Both the position numbers and the translations under genes were made by a program. Under the pieces are notes generated by a model that had not been told where the DNA came from, ran no database searches, and saw only the letters and a list, made by a program, of their open reading frames with translations. A stretch of DNA of 20,913 nucleotides from an uncultured bacterium (GTDB taxonomy: Bacteria; Bacillota; Clostridia; Lachnospirales; Lachnospiraceae), in the NCBI GenBank assembly GCA_905216215.1, contig CAJMSZ010000038.1:1-20913 (forward strand), in the 5' to 3' direction. Every line of letters begins with the position of its first letter. The first letter of the stretch is position 1. This document shows positions 6,515-14,855 of the stretch, in pieces.

Positions 6515-6546
6515 AAAAACCTCCGGGACTGTGCCCGGAGGTTTTT
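6515..6546 (+). terminator. Terminator of nfo
   Basis: AAAAACCTCCGGG (6515-6527) pairs perfectly with CCCGGAGGTTTTT (6534-6546), ending in a U-run. This is a classic intrinsic terminator 30 bases after the nfo stop. Confidence 0.9.
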
Positions 6547-6550
6547 GTGT

Positions 6551-6733
6551 TTTATGTTATCTAAAAGGAATGAGAGTAAAGTGTGCCAATTGGGATGCCC
6601 CAATCTGGCTACTTATGAGGGGGAGATAGTTTATTAACTATCTTGGTATTAGTATATCTACAAAATGTGTCTAAAATATGAGTAGATTATAAAAGAAATC
6701 GAAAAAATCTTAACTACATATTAAGATTTTTTT
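6551..6733 (+). repeat. Structured intergenic repeat, copy 2
   Basis: This is the second copy of the element at 5418-5602, again right after a terminator. The first stem is GCCA-ATTGGG / CCCAAT-c-TGGC (6585-6609 region) with a different sequence from copy 1. The second is AGATAGTT (6624-6631) with AACTATCT (6636-6643), shorter by one pair. Conserved single-stranded blocks include TATGAGGGG and CAAAATGTGTC. Single-base insertions (an A in the AAAA run near 6565 and a G near 6622) break the frame that is open in copy 1, which argues for RNA rather than protein. It ends in the terminator-like hairpin 6702-6732. The 6486-6809 gap holds two terminators, this element and the next promoter. Confidence 0.7.
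6702..6733 (+). terminator. Terminator hairpin closing repeat copy 2
   Basis: AAAAAATCTTAA (6702-6713) pairs perfectly with TTAAGATTTTTT (6721-6732), ending in a U-run. The matching place in copy 1 has only a weak hairpin without a U-run, so copy 1 could read through into nfo while copy 2 would stop. Confidence 0.75.
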
Positions 6734-6738
6734 CGTCT

Positions 6739-6766
6739 TTTACAATTTCTATAAATAAGCTATAAT
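6739..6766 (+). promoter_or_regulatory. Promoter of the methyltransferase operon
   Basis: TTTACA (6739-6744) and TATAAT (6761-6766) are 16 bases apart and sit just after the repeat terminator, so the operon is insulated from upstream transcription. Confidence 0.75.
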
Positions 6767-6809
6767 AGTAGAACAACTGTTATATGGTTTTACAGGCAAG
6801 GAGTCAATT

Positions 6810-7979
6810 ATGGAAATACAAGTTACAGAAGAATTAAAGGATATATTAGAAAAAAGTATCAATGAGGATTTTATTTCTGCGGTTATCAGCAGCCCTCGTG
6901 AAAAAGGAGATACAGTAAAAATAAAGGTACGTCCCATTAAGAAAAAAGACGAAATCTTGTTTCAGTTTGAAGAGTTCAGGAATAATCAGGCATTTCATAA
7001 AAATATGGATGCAGACGCGGCAGTCGCTTATCTGGAATCACAGATGAATAAATTTAAACAAATGCAGATGGAGACCCGCCAGATGCGTTATCAGGTTATG
7101 ATAAGTAAGAAAGGTAAGATGACAATCCAGAAGAAGCATCAGGCAGGTGAGGCCAAGGCAGTGGACAAGTCACATAACCGGAGCAAGCATTATATTCTAG
7201 AGGAAGGGACCAAGATTCCGTTTCTTCAGGACCTTGGGGTTATGACCCGGAATGGGGATATTGTAAAGAGCAAGTTTGATAAGTTCCGTCAGATTAATCG
7301 TTTTCTGGAATTTATTGAAGATATTCTTCCACAGCTTCCCAGGGACAGAGAAATTACGATTCTTGATTTTGGCTGTGGCAAATCTTATCTGACGTTTGCC
7401 ATGTATTATTACCTTCATGAATTGCAAAAATACGAGATACGGATTATCGGACTGGATTTAAAAACAGAAGTGATTAAGCACTGTAACCAACTGGCAGAGA
7501 AATATGGATACGAGAAGCTGAAATTTCTGGAAGGAAATATTGCGGATTACACCGGAGCGGATGAAGTAGACATGGTTGTCACATTGCATGCATGTAATAC
7601 AGCAACTGATTTTGCTCTTGCAAAGGCAATTGGATGGAAGGCAAAAGTAATTCTGTCTGTGCCTTGCTGTCAGCATGAACTGAATGAGCAGATGGAAAAT
7701 GAAATCCTTTCACCAATTTTTTCTTATGGACTGATAAAAGAAAGAATGGCAGCCTTATTTACCGATGCACTTCGTGCAGAGTATTTGAAACGGGAAGGGT
7801 ATGATACTCAGATATTGGAATTTATTGACATGGAGCATACCCCGAAAAACATTCTGATACGTGCAGTATATACAGGGAAAAAAGGAAATAACGAAGAGGC
7901 GATTCGCAAATGTGAGGAAATGCTTCATGTACAGCCAACATTGGGAGAACTGCTGAAAAAGAAAAAGGAAGAATCATAA
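6810..7979 (+). CDS. Class I SAM-dependent methyltransferase (Methyltransf_32-like)
   Basis: A 389-residue protein. The Rossmann methyltransferase domain starts near residue 182 with motif I ILDFGCGKSYLTFAMYYYL (184-202). It continues with the acidic end of strand 2 (IIGLDLKTE), MVVTLHACNTATDFAL, and SVPCCQHEL. The GKSYL motif I and PCCQ signature are those of the PF13679 group (RRNAD1/METTL25-like). The N-terminal ~180 residues hold a basic region (RQMRYQVMISKKGKMTIQKK, SHNRSKHYIL) that could bind nucleic acid. The substrate is unknown; RNA or a ribosomal component is a guess. Ribosome site AAGGAG precedes ATG 6810. The next gene starts 28 bases after the stop and is probably co-transcribed. 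The C-terminus is lysine-rich (LLKKKKEES). Confidence 0.85.
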   Translation: MEIQVTEELKDILEKSINEDFISAVISSPREKGDTVKIKVRPIKKKDEILFQFEEFRNNQAFHKNMDADAAVAYLESQMNKFKQMQMETRQMRYQVMISKKGKMTIQKKHQAGEAKAVDKSHNRSKHYILEEGTKIPFLQDLGVMTRNGDIVKSKFDKFRQINRFLEFIEDILPQLPRDREITILDFGCGKSYLTFAMYYYLHELQKYEIRIIGLDLKTEVIKHCNQLAEKYGYEKLKFLEGNIADYTGADEVDMVVTLHACNTATDFALAKAIGWKAKVILSVPCCQHELNEQMENEILSPIFSYGLIKERMAALFTDALRAEYLKREGYDTQILEFIDMEHTPKNILIRAVYTGKKGNNEEAIRKCEEMLHVQPTLGELLKKKKEES

Positions 7980-8007
7980 TTAAGGAGAAAATAAGGGGCG
8001 ATATATA

Positions 8008-10389
8008 ATGAAAAAAACAATTGTGCGCGTGGGAGTACTTGGCGCAGTATTTATCATAGCTGTGATTTTTTTCGGCTATTTAACAAATAAAGATAACACG
8101 GATATGAGTACAGACATGGGGAGCGCAACTCTTCCGCGAATTTCTTTTAACACAAATGGATACGAAGTAAATTCCCTTCCAGGATACGTGACGGATATGG
8201 AGCTCACTTCTATGCGTGATACGATTACACCTGTGACGGATAATAACCTTACTATGAATCTGCAGTCCTTTGACGAACAGGTGGAGAAGATGACATGGCA
8301 GGTTTTTTCTCTGGATGGGGAGGAGTGTCTTCAGAAAGAGACGGTCCATTCTGTAGAGAATACCATGAATCTGCAATTTAATGGAAATGGAATGTTAAGC
8401 AGTGAGAAGGTTCTGAAGATTACCCTGCATATGCCGGAGAAAGACGTATATTATTACACCCGGATTAAGAATGCGGAAGGAATGGAATATGATACCTGCC
8501 TTGACTTTGTTAAATCTTTCAATGAAAATGCCATCAGAAAGACAGAAACAGAGGAGCTTCGCGGCTATCTGGAAACAACAAGTGATGGTGATGTTCTGGG
8601 GTATCAGCATGTGACGCTGGCATCCAGTTTGGATTATATCACCTGGGGCAGCTTAAAGCCGAGCGTAAAGGATGATATTTCATGGGAAATCAAAGAATGC
8701 AGTTCCGTTTCTACATCCATTACACTATTGTATCAGGTAAATTTGGCGGGAGTGGATACAGGAAAGGAACAGACCTATGATGTGGAAGAATTTTTCCGTG
8801 TGCGCGTGATAAATAACCAAACCTATCTGATGGCATATGACCGGATGGTGAACCAGACTTTTGACGGCAGTACAGGAACGCTGGATACCAATGGAATTGT
8901 TCTTGGAATGGCACCGGAAGACCTCGAATATAAGCACAACGCTGATGGAACGATTGTGTCCTTTGTACAGAACAATGAACTGTGGAGCTACGACAAAGAG
9001 GCGGATGAACTGTCTTTGATTTTCAGTTTTGCGGACGCAGAAAAAGCGGATGTCAGAAACCGTTATCATCGACATGAAATTCATATCGACTCTGTGGCTG
9101 AAAATGGGGATACACTATTCTATGTTTCCGGTTATATGAACCGGGGAGACCATGAAGGTCAGGTGGGAATCGCTGTGTATTTCTTTAATCATGAGAAAAA
9201 TTCCGTAGCTGAGAGGGCTTTTGTTCCGAGCAAAAGAGGCTATGAGATCATGAAGAATGAACTGGGTCAGTTTATTCACTATAGCGAGACAGATTCCAAA
9301 CTCTATGTGATGTTAGACGGATGTCTGTACTGTGTGGATACGGAAGAAGATTCCAGAGAAGTGCTGGTGCGTGGGCTGGAAAATGACCAATACGTGACTT
9401 GTCAGGATTCACCGATTCTGGCATATGAAAGTGCAGGAAAGATTACAGTTTTGAATATGGAAAATGGAGAAAGTTTTGAAATAGTACCGGAAAATGGAGA
9501 TGTTCTGGTGCCTGCTGGCTTTGTAAACAATGATTTCGTTTATGGAGTTGTTCATGAAGAGGAGGAAGGAACTTTGGTCGGAGGCGAAAAGATTCTTCCC
9601 ATGTATAAAGTAGAAATTGTAAATCAGAAACAGGAAACGGTTAAGACATATCAGATAGAGGGTATCTGGACACAGAAGGTTACTGTTGCAGAAAATGTAC
9701 TTACACTGGACCGCGTGACGACATCTGAGTCTGGCTATGTTGCGACGGGAAGGGATTATATCACCAGCAGCGCAGAGACAGAAAAGAGTAACATTACTCT
9801 TGACTCATATAAAGATGGAAGCAAGGGCCTTGTGAGAAGACTGGATTACGAAGATGGCATTCAGGATACAAGTGCGAAAATACTGAAGCCGAAGCAGGTC
9901 TTGCAGAACAAAAAGATGAATGTGAAGTTTGAAGAATCCAAGATGGAAGGCAAATATTATGTGTATGCATTTGGACATCTGCAGAAAACATTTACCAAAG
10001 CAGGCGAAGCCATTTCGTACGCAAATACCATAAAAGGTGTAGTTACTTCTTCTAGCCAGGAATACGTGTGGGAACGCGGAAACTGGCCATCTGCCTATGA
10101 ACTGGATAATGTGGATACGGAGCAGGCTATGTCGATTTACTCCGACGGAAAAGGAATGAACCTGACCGGATGCAGCATGGAAGAACTTCAGTACAGTATC
10201 AGTAGGGAAATTCCGATTGCAGCTGTTGTGGGGGAAAATCAAGTGGTCATTCTGACCGGATACAATAAGACCAATGTTGCCTATGTTGACCCGGCTACCG
10301 GCAATCGTCAGATCGTGACACAGGCAGCTATGGAAAGCATGACTGCCCCATATGGAAGCGTCTATGTAGGATGTGTGGAAAAAGAATAG
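8008..10389 (+). CDS. Large membrane-anchored protein with degenerate C39-like C-terminus
   Basis: A 793-residue protein. Residues 5-25 are a single N-terminal membrane segment or uncleaved signal, so most of it is extracellular. Residues ~30-640 contain repeated beta-strand stretches (NELWSYDKEADELSLIFSF, SKLYVMLDGCLYCVDT, PILAYESAGKITVLNM) that look like a beta-propeller-type fold. The last ~145 residues resemble a papain-fold C39-like domain (YVWERGNWPSAYEL, LTGCSMEELQYSI, VVILTGYNKTNVAYVDPATG). The expected catalytic Cys motif is absent and the usual His position reads ENQVVI (Q745), so it is probably not a protease. AGGGG lies ~9 bases before the ATG. It follows the methyltransferase in one operon and ends at a shared terminator. 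Function unknown; a cell-surface sensor or binding role is possible. Confidence 0.75.
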   Translation: MKKTIVRVGVLGAVFIIAVIFFGYLTNKDNTDMSTDMGSATLPRISFNTNGYEVNSLPGYVTDMELTSMRDTITPVTDNNLTMNLQSFDEQVEKMTWQVFSLDGEECLQKETVHSVENTMNLQFNGNGMLSSEKVLKITLHMPEKDVYYYTRIKNAEGMEYDTCLDFVKSFNENAIRKTETEELRGYLETTSDGDVLGYQHVTLASSLDYITWGSLKPSVKDDISWEIKECSSVSTSITLLYQVNLAGVDTGKEQTYDVEEFFRVRVINNQTYLMAYDRMVNQTFDGSTGTLDTNGIVLGMAPEDLEYKHNADGTIVSFVQNNELWSYDKEADELSLIFSFADAEKADVRNRYHRHEIHIDSVAENGDTLFYVSGYMNRGDHEGQVGIAVYFFNHEKNSVAERAFVPSKRGYEIMKNELGQFIHYSETDSKLYVMLDGCLYCVDTEEDSREVLVRGLENDQYVTCQDSPILAYESAGKITVLNMENGESFEIVPENGDVLVPAGFVNNDFVYGVVHEEEEGTLVGGEKILPMYKVEIVNQKQETVKTYQIEGIWTQKVTVAENVLTLDRVTTSESGYVATGRDYITSSAETEKSNITLDSYKDGSKGLVRRLDYEDGIQDTSAKILKPKQVLQNKKMNVKFEESKMEGKYYVYAFGHLQKTFTKAGEAISYANTIKGVVTSSSQEYVWERGNWPSAYELDNVDTEQAMSIYSDGKGMNLTGCSMEELQYSISREIPIAAVVGENQVVILTGYNKTNVAYVDPATGNRQIVTQAAMESMTAPYGSVYVGCVEKE

Positions 10390-10401
10390 TCATAAAATAG
10401 A

Positions 10402-10440
10402 GAAAGAGTACACTTTCAAGGTAGGAAAGTGTACTCTTTC
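10402..10440. terminator. Bidirectional terminator between convergent genes
   Basis: A perfect 16-bp stem (10402-10417 with 10425-10440) around a 7-base loop lies between the ends of the 793-residue gene and map. Both are transcribed towards it. Confidence 0.85.
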
Positions 10441-10461
10441 GCGCATAATATAATGAACGTT

Positions 10462-11325
10462 TTATTTCGTCAATACTTCACAGCCATCGTCTGTGATCAG
10501 TACCATGTATTCAATCTGGGCAGAAAGTCCGTCGTCTTCCGTGTAAACAGTCCATCCGTTATCTTCGTCTACAAAGAATTCAGGAGACCCTTCGTTGATC
10601 ATTGGTTCAATAGTGAAAATCATGCCGGGAACCAGAAGCATTTCGCTTCCCTTCGGAGTAACATAGCTGACCCATGGCTCTTCGTGAAATTCCAGACCAA
10701 CACCGTGTCCGCCAATTTCTTCTACAACAGAGTAGCCGTTTTCCTTCGCGTGTGAATTGATAGCATCAGCAATATCACCAAGGTGATTCCAAGGCTTTGC
10801 CTGGGCAAGACCAAGTTCCACACATTCTTTTGTGATACGGACAAGACGCTCCGCGCGTTCGCTGACCTTTCCGATGGTAAACATACGGGATGCATCGGAA
10901 AAATAGCCATCTAAAATGGTCGATACATCTACATTTATAATATCGCCTTCTTCCAGAATGATGGATTCATCTGGAATACCATGGCAGATTTCATTATTTA
11001 TAGAAGTGCAGACACTTTTAGGAAATCCTTCGTAACCGAGAGGAGCCGGAGTTCCACCATGTGAAACAGTAAAATCATATACCAGATGGTCGATTTCTTC
11101 GGTACTCATTCCGGCATGGATGTGTGCCGCTACATGATCCAAAACAGCAGTGTTCAAATCCGCACTTTTTCGAATTCCCTCAATTTGAGGAATTGTTTTT
11201 AACATATCTCTGGTTGGGACAATTTCTCCCTTTTCTTCATGGTATAAAATTTTCTCCTCAATGATGCGATGGCATTTTTTATATTTCTTTCCACTTCCGC
11301 ACCAGCATAATTCATTACGTTCCAT
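10462..11325 (-). CDS. map: Type I methionine aminopeptidase with N-terminal SEC-C zinc motif
   Basis: A 287-residue cytosolic enzyme that removes the initiator methionine from new proteins. MERNELCWCGSGKKYKKCH (C7, C9, C18, H19) is a SEC-C zinc motif, common as an N-terminal extension of Map in Clostridia and likely to help ribosome contact. The pita-bread catalytic domain shows the metal ligands: two Asp in INVDVSTILDGYFSDASRMF, His in GGHGVGLEFHEEPW, Glu in FTIEPMI and Glu in SAQIEYMV. The start at 11325 has AGG eight bases upstream and places the SEC-C motif at the N-terminus. A longer frame to 11475 runs through promoter sequence and is rejected. It is a single-gene unit with its own promoter. 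Confidence 0.95.
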   Translation of the reverse strand: MERNELCWCGSGKKYKKCHRIIEEKILYHEEKGEIVPTRDMLKTIPQIEGIRKSADLNTAVLDHVAAHIHAGMSTEEIDHLVYDFTVSHGGTPAPLGYEGFPKSVCTSINNEICHGIPDESIILEEGDIINVDVSTILDGYFSDASRMFTIGKVSERAERLVRITKECVELGLAQAKPWNHLGDIADAINSHAKENGYSVVEEIGGHGVGLEFHEEPWVSYVTPKGSEMLLVPGMIFTIEPMINEGSPEFFVDEDNGWTVYTEDDGLSAQIEYMVLITDDGCEVLTK

Positions 11326-11386
11326 GTAATTACCTGACTTTCTGTATACTTTTCTGCTTTGGAGATATAAAAGACACTCCGAATCT

Positions 11387-11415
11387 ATAGTATAGCGGTT
11401 TGGAAGAAAAGTCAA
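11387..11415 (-). promoter_or_regulatory. Promoter of map
   Basis: On the minus strand TTGACT (11415-11410) and TACTAT (11392-11387) are 17 bases apart. An overlapping TATACT (11394-11389) gives 15. The leader to the ATG would be ~55 bases. Confidence 0.55.
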
Positions 11416-11466
11416 TCCGAGGAATGTACGGAAAGCACTTTTTCTGAAAGGATTGTTTTGATGGTA

Positions 11467-11495
11467 TTGTTTCAAATGGTTGAATCGGTTATAAT
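11467..11495 (+). promoter_or_regulatory. Promoter of dnaX-ebfC-recR
   Basis: A perfect TATAAT (11490-11495) lies 17 bases after TTGTTT (11467-11472) and ~30 bases before the dnaX ATG. The -10 is strong and the -35 weak. Confidence 0.6.
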
Positions 11496-11526
11496 AAGAA
11501 CATTCGGAGAAAGGGATGAATAAAAT

Positions 11527-13092
11527 ATGTCATATACTGCCCTGTATCGTAAGTTCCGTCCGACGGAATTTGCAGATGTAAAAGGACAAGACCATATCAT
11601 AACTACATTAAAGAATCAGATTGAGGCGAACCGGATTGGACATGCGTATTTGTTCTGCGGAACAAGAGGTACGGGTAAGACGACGGTTGCCAAGATATTT
11701 GCAAAAGCGGTAAACTGCGAACATCCTGTGGATGGAAGTCCGTGTGGCGAATGCGCCATGTGCCGTGCCATTGCGGAAAATACTTCTATGAATGTGATTG
11801 AGATTGACGCGGCATCCAACAATGGTGTGGACAATATCCGTCAGATCAGAGAAGAAGTTTCGTACCGGCCTACAGAGGGAAAATACAAGGTATACATTAT
11901 AGATGAGGTGCATATGCTTTCTATCGGAGCATTTAATGCATTGTTGAAAACTTTGGAAGAACCGCCGGAATATGTGATTTTTATTTTGGCAACAACAGAA
12001 GCCCACAAGATTCCAATCACAATTATGTCGCGTTGTCAGCGATATGATTTTAAACGAATTACTATTGACACCATTTCTGACCGGCTTGTGGAATTGATGA
12101 AGAAAGAGCAGGTTGACGTGGAGGAACGGGCAATCCGTTACATCGCCAAGGCGGCAGATGGCTCTATGCGAGATGCACTTAGTCTTTTGGATCAGTGCAT
12201 TGCATTTTATCTAGGTCAGAAGCTGACCTATGAGCATGTACTTGAAGTACTTGGGGCGGTAGATACAGAAGTGTTCAGCCGGCTGCTAAGACAGATTATT
12301 GCCCAGGATGTTGCGAAAGTTCTGGAAACGGTTGAAGAACTGATCATGCAGGGACGGGAATTGTCCCAGTTGGCGGCAGATTTCACCTGGTATCTGCGAA
12401 ATCTTCTACTGGTGAAGATTTCAGATGGTGTGGAAGACATACTGGATGTTTCTTCGGAGAATCTGGTACAGTTAAAAGAAGAAGCAGAAATGATAGAATC
12501 AGAAGTTTTACTTCGTTATATTCGTATTTTTTCTGAACTGACGAATCAGCTTAAATTTGCTTCCCAGAAGAGAATTCTACTGGAAGTAACGCTGATTAAG
12601 ATGTGCAGACCACAGATGGAACAGACTAAGGACAGTCTCTTGGACAGAATCCGTACGTTGGAAAAGCAGGTAGAAGAGGGAGCATTTCAAGCACCTCAGG
12701 GTGAAAAGGTTGTGTATGTATCAAAAGAGGATGCAAAGCCGGCACCCAAACCGGTACTGCCCAAAGCAATCCCGGAGGATGTAAAGCAGGTGGCTTCTAA
12801 TTTCCGTGGTATTGCAAATGAAACATCGGGAATGTTACGTTCCTATCTGAAGCAGGCCCGGTTAAGCGTAGGCAATCAGGGGCAGCTTCTGATTGTGCTT
12901 CCAGACGAAATCAGTGCAGCTTTTGTGGGAAGCGATGCCCATAAGCAGGAGATTCGGGAAGCAATTGAACAGAAAATCGGCAAAGAAGTCCAAATCGAAG
13001 TAAGCCAGATGGAAGCAGGCAGACATTTTGAGGACAGCTTTGTGGATATAGAAAAAGTGATTCATATGGATATTACAATTGAGGACGAATAA
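11527..13092 (+). CDS. dnaX: DNA polymerase III subunit gamma/tau
   Basis: A 521-residue AAA+ ATPase of the clamp loader, which places the sliding clamp on DNA and links polymerase subunits. Marks are Walker A GTRGTGKTT (residues 45-53), four zinc cysteines C64, C73, C76 and C79 (CEHPVDGSPCGECAMC), Walker B IIDEVHML (D126, E127), sensor ATTEAHKI, and the arginine-finger SRC motif at 168-170. Domain III (residues ~240-360) follows, then a short variable C-terminal tail. It is shorter than E. coli tau (643) or B. subtilis DnaX (563). I see no clear A-run frameshift site. The ribosome site is GGAGAAAGGG, rather far from the ATG. First gene of the dnaX-ebfC-recR operon conserved in Firmicutes. 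Confidence 0.96.
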   Translation: MSYTALYRKFRPTEFADVKGQDHIITTLKNQIEANRIGHAYLFCGTRGTGKTTVAKIFAKAVNCEHPVDGSPCGECAMCRAIAENTSMNVIEIDAASNNGVDNIRQIREEVSYRPTEGKYKVYIIDEVHMLSIGAFNALLKTLEEPPEYVIFILATTEAHKIPITIMSRCQRYDFKRITIDTISDRLVELMKKEQVDVEERAIRYIAKAADGSMRDALSLLDQCIAFYLGQKLTYEHVLEVLGAVDTEVFSRLLRQIIAQDVAKVLETVEELIMQGRELSQLAADFTWYLRNLLLVKISDGVEDILDVSSENLVQLKEEAEMIESEVLLRYIRIFSELTNQLKFASQKRILLEVTLIKMCRPQMEQTKDSLLDRIRTLEKQVEEGAFQAPQGEKVVYVSKEDAKPAPKPVLPKAIPEDVKQVASNFRGIANETSGMLRSYLKQARLSVGNQGQLLIVLPDEISAAFVGSDAHKQEIREAIEQKIGKEVQIEVSQMEAGRHFEDSFVDIEKVIHMDITIEDE

Positions 13093-13107
13093 AAGGAGGA
13101 TATACCC

Positions 13108-13461
13108 ATGGCAAAACGTGGAGGGTTTCCAGGCGGAGGAATGCCTGGCAATATGGCAAATTTAATGAAACAGGCGCAGAAAATGCAGCGCCAGATGGAA
13201 GAACAGGCAAAGGAAATGGAGACAAAAGAGTTCACGGCGACTGCAGGAGGCGGAGCTGTGGAAGTGATTGTAACCGGTAAGAAGGAGATAAAGAAAATCA
13301 ACCTTCAGGAAGAAGTAGTTGACCCGGATGATATTGAGATGTTAGAAGATTTAATCGTAGCGGCAACAAATGAAGCACTTCGTAAAGTAGATGAAGAAAA
13401 TACATCAGCTATGAGCAAACTGACCGGTGGACTCGGCGGCGGCATACCTGGCATGTTTTAA
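13108..13461 (+). CDS. ebfC: YbaB/EbfC family nucleoid-associated protein
   Basis: A 117-residue protein of the YbaB/EbfC family, a dimeric DNA-binding protein of the nucleoid found next to recR and dnaX in many bacteria. The N-terminus is Gly/Met-rich (RGGFPGGGMPGNMANL). A long helix follows (MKQAQKMQRQMEEQAKEME), then the family core FTATAGGGAVEVIVTGKKEI and LEDLIVAATNEAL. The C-terminal tail is again Gly-rich (GGLGGGIPGMF). AGGAGG precedes the ATG by about eight bases. It starts 15 bases after dnaX and ends 14 before recR, so the three form one operon. Confidence 0.95.
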   Translation: MAKRGGFPGGGMPGNMANLMKQAQKMQRQMEEQAKEMETKEFTATAGGGAVEVIVTGKKEIKKINLQEEVVDPDDIEMLEDLIVAATNEALRKVDEENTSAMSKLTGGLGGGIPGMF

Positions 13462-13475
13462 CAGAGGTGTGAAGC

Positions 13476-14072
13476 ATGGATTATTACAGTAGTCAGATTA
13501 CAAAACTGATAGAAGAATTGTCCAGACTTCCCGGAATTGGTGCAAAGTCAGCAGGAAGGCTGGCTTTTCATATTATTAACATGCCGAAAGAACAGGTGGA
13601 ACAATTGGCCGGAACCATGATAGAGGCAAGAAATAACGTACGCTATTGTAAAGAGTGCTGTACGCTCACAGACCGGGAAATCTGCCCTATTTGTGCAAGC
13701 AGTGAGCGGAACCATAAAGTGATTATGGTGGTGGAAAACACCAGAGATATGGCAGCCTATGAAAAGACCGGGAAATACAATGGTGTCTACCACGTCCTTC
13801 ATGGAGCGATTTCCCCTATGCTGGGAATCGGCCCCGGGGATATTAAGCTGAAGGAATTAATGGAACGTCTGCAGAAGGATGTAGATGAAGTCATTATTGC
13901 AACGAATTCCAGCCTGGAGGGCGAGACAACGGCAATGTACATCAGCAAATTGATCAAGCCGACGGGAATTAAAGTAAGCCGAATAGCAAGCGGAGTTCCT
14001 GTAGGTGGAGATTTGGAGTACATTGATGAAGTTACCTTACTTCGTGCACTGGAAGGAAGGACAGAATTATAA
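13476..14072 (+). CDS. recR: Recombination mediator RecR
   Basis: A 198-residue protein, the usual length, that works with RecO (and RecF) to load RecA on SSB-coated gaps. The N-terminal helix-hairpin-helix is SRLPGIGAKSAGRLAFHI. The zinc finger has C58, C61, C70 and C73 (CKECCTLTDREICPIC). The Toprim domain shows VIMVVENTRDMAAYE and EVIIATNSSLEGETTAMYI. The C-terminal Walker-B-like signature is VSRIASGVPVGGDLEYIDE. GAGGTG lies six bases before the ATG. It is the last gene of the operon; no strong terminator is visible before the next promoter at 14097. Confidence 0.96.
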   Translation: MDYYSSQITKLIEELSRLPGIGAKSAGRLAFHIINMPKEQVEQLAGTMIEARNNVRYCKECCTLTDREICPICASSERNHKVIMVVENTRDMAAYEKTGKYNGVYHVLHGAISPMLGIGPGDIKLKELMERLQKDVDEVIIATNSSLEGETTAMYISKLIKPTGIKVSRIASGVPVGGDLEYIDEVTLLRALEGRTEL

Positions 14073-14096
14073 ATGCATTTAAAACAAGGGCCTCTA

Positions 14097-14126
14097 TTGA
14101 CCGGATATGAAAGAATGCGTTATAAT
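14097..14126 (+). promoter_or_regulatory. Promoter of the transaldolase-transketolase operon
   Basis: TTGACC (14097-14102) and TATAAT (14121-14126) are 18 bases apart, ~55 bases before the transaldolase ATG. Confidence 0.75.
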
Positions 14127-14141
14127 GAAGTTTAGGTAAAA

Positions 14142-14159
14142 TCCTCTGGAATCAGAGGA
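14142..14159 (+). other. Small hairpin in the tal leader
   Basis: TCCTCTG (14142-14148) and CAGAGGA (14153-14159) form a 7-bp stem with a GAAT loop close to the expected 5' end of the mRNA. It lies before AGGAGGAG (14168-14175), whose bases could also pair with the TCCTCT arm. It may stabilise the mRNA or modulate translation. Confidence 0.4.
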
Positions 14160-14181
14160 CGAAAATAAGGAGGAGACAAAA

Positions 14182-14838
14182 ATGAAATTTTTTATTGACA
14201 CTGCTAATGTTGAGGACATTAAGAAAGCAAATGACATGGGGGTTATTTGTGGTGTAACAACAAATCCATCTTTGATTGCAAAGGAAGGAAGAAATTTTGA
14301 AGAGGTTATTGCGGAGATTGCTTCCATTGTAGATGGTCCAATTAGCGGTGAAGTAAAAGCGACGACTGTAGATGCAGAAGGCATGATTGCAGAAGGAAGA
14401 GAAATTGCAAAAATTCATCCCAATATGGTTGTAAAGATTCCTATGACTGTAGAAGGGTTAAAGGCATGCAAGGTTCTTAGTCAAGAAGGAATTAAAACAA
14501 ATGTGACTTTAGTATTCACAGCAAATCAGGCACTTCTTGCAGCCAGAGCAGGAGCAACTTATGTGTCTCCATTCCTTGGACGTTTGGATGATATTTCCGT
14601 AAGAGGAACAGATTTGATTAATGAAATCGCTGAAATTTTTGCAGTAGCAGGTGATATTGATACACAGATTATCGCAGCAAGTGTTCGTAACCCAATGCAT
14701 GTTACAGAATGCGCACTTGCCGGAGCTGATATTGCAACCGTTCCTTATAAAGTAATTGAACAGATGACACATCACCCACTGACAGATGCTGGTATTGAAA
14801 AATTCCAGGCTGATTACAGAGCAGTATTCGGTGAATAA
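14182..14838 (+). CDS. tal: Transaldolase (MipB/TalC small family)
   Basis: A 218-residue TIM-barrel enzyme of the small transaldolase / fructose-6-phosphate aldolase family. It moves a dihydroxyacetone unit between sugar phosphates in the non-oxidative pentose phosphate pathway. The Schiff-base lysine is K85 (VVKIPMT). Two positions point to transaldolase rather than aldolase: E57 (SGEVKATT) where E. coli FSA has Gln59, and F131 (VSPFLGRL) where FSA has Tyr131. A strong AGGAGGAG lies upstream. Codon use is smooth and it is probably highly expressed. The transketolase halves follow within 17 bases, so the three genes supply one pathway from one mRNA. Confidence 0.94.
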   Translation: MKFFIDTANVEDIKKANDMGVICGVTTNPSLIAKEGRNFEEVIAEIASIVDGPISGEVKATTVDAEGMIAEGREIAKIHPNMVVKIPMTVEGLKACKVLSQEGIKTNVTLVFTANQALLAARAGATYVSPFLGRLDDISVRGTDLINEIAEIFAVAGDIDTQIIAASVRNPMHVTECALAGADIATVPYKVIEQMTHHPLTDAGIEKFQADYRAVFGE

Positions 14839-14855
14839 GACTCAGGAGGAGCATG

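Noticed and set aside
10429..10755. 108-codon plus-strand frame
   Set aside because: It starts in the shared terminator and is antisense to map; it looks like a shadow.
11326..11475. 50-residue N-terminal extension of map
   Set aside because: It runs across the map promoter; the ATG at 11325 has a ribosome site and places the SEC-C motif at the N-terminus as in relatives.
11326..11526. Possible SRP RNA upstream of dnaX
   Set aside because: Some Firmicutes have the small cytoplasmic RNA here, but no SRP domain sequence or matching fold was found; only two divergent promoters are seen.
11527..13092. Programmed frameshift making a short gamma form of DnaX
   Set aside because: No A-run slippery sequence with a following stop in the -1 frame was evident in the middle of the gene.
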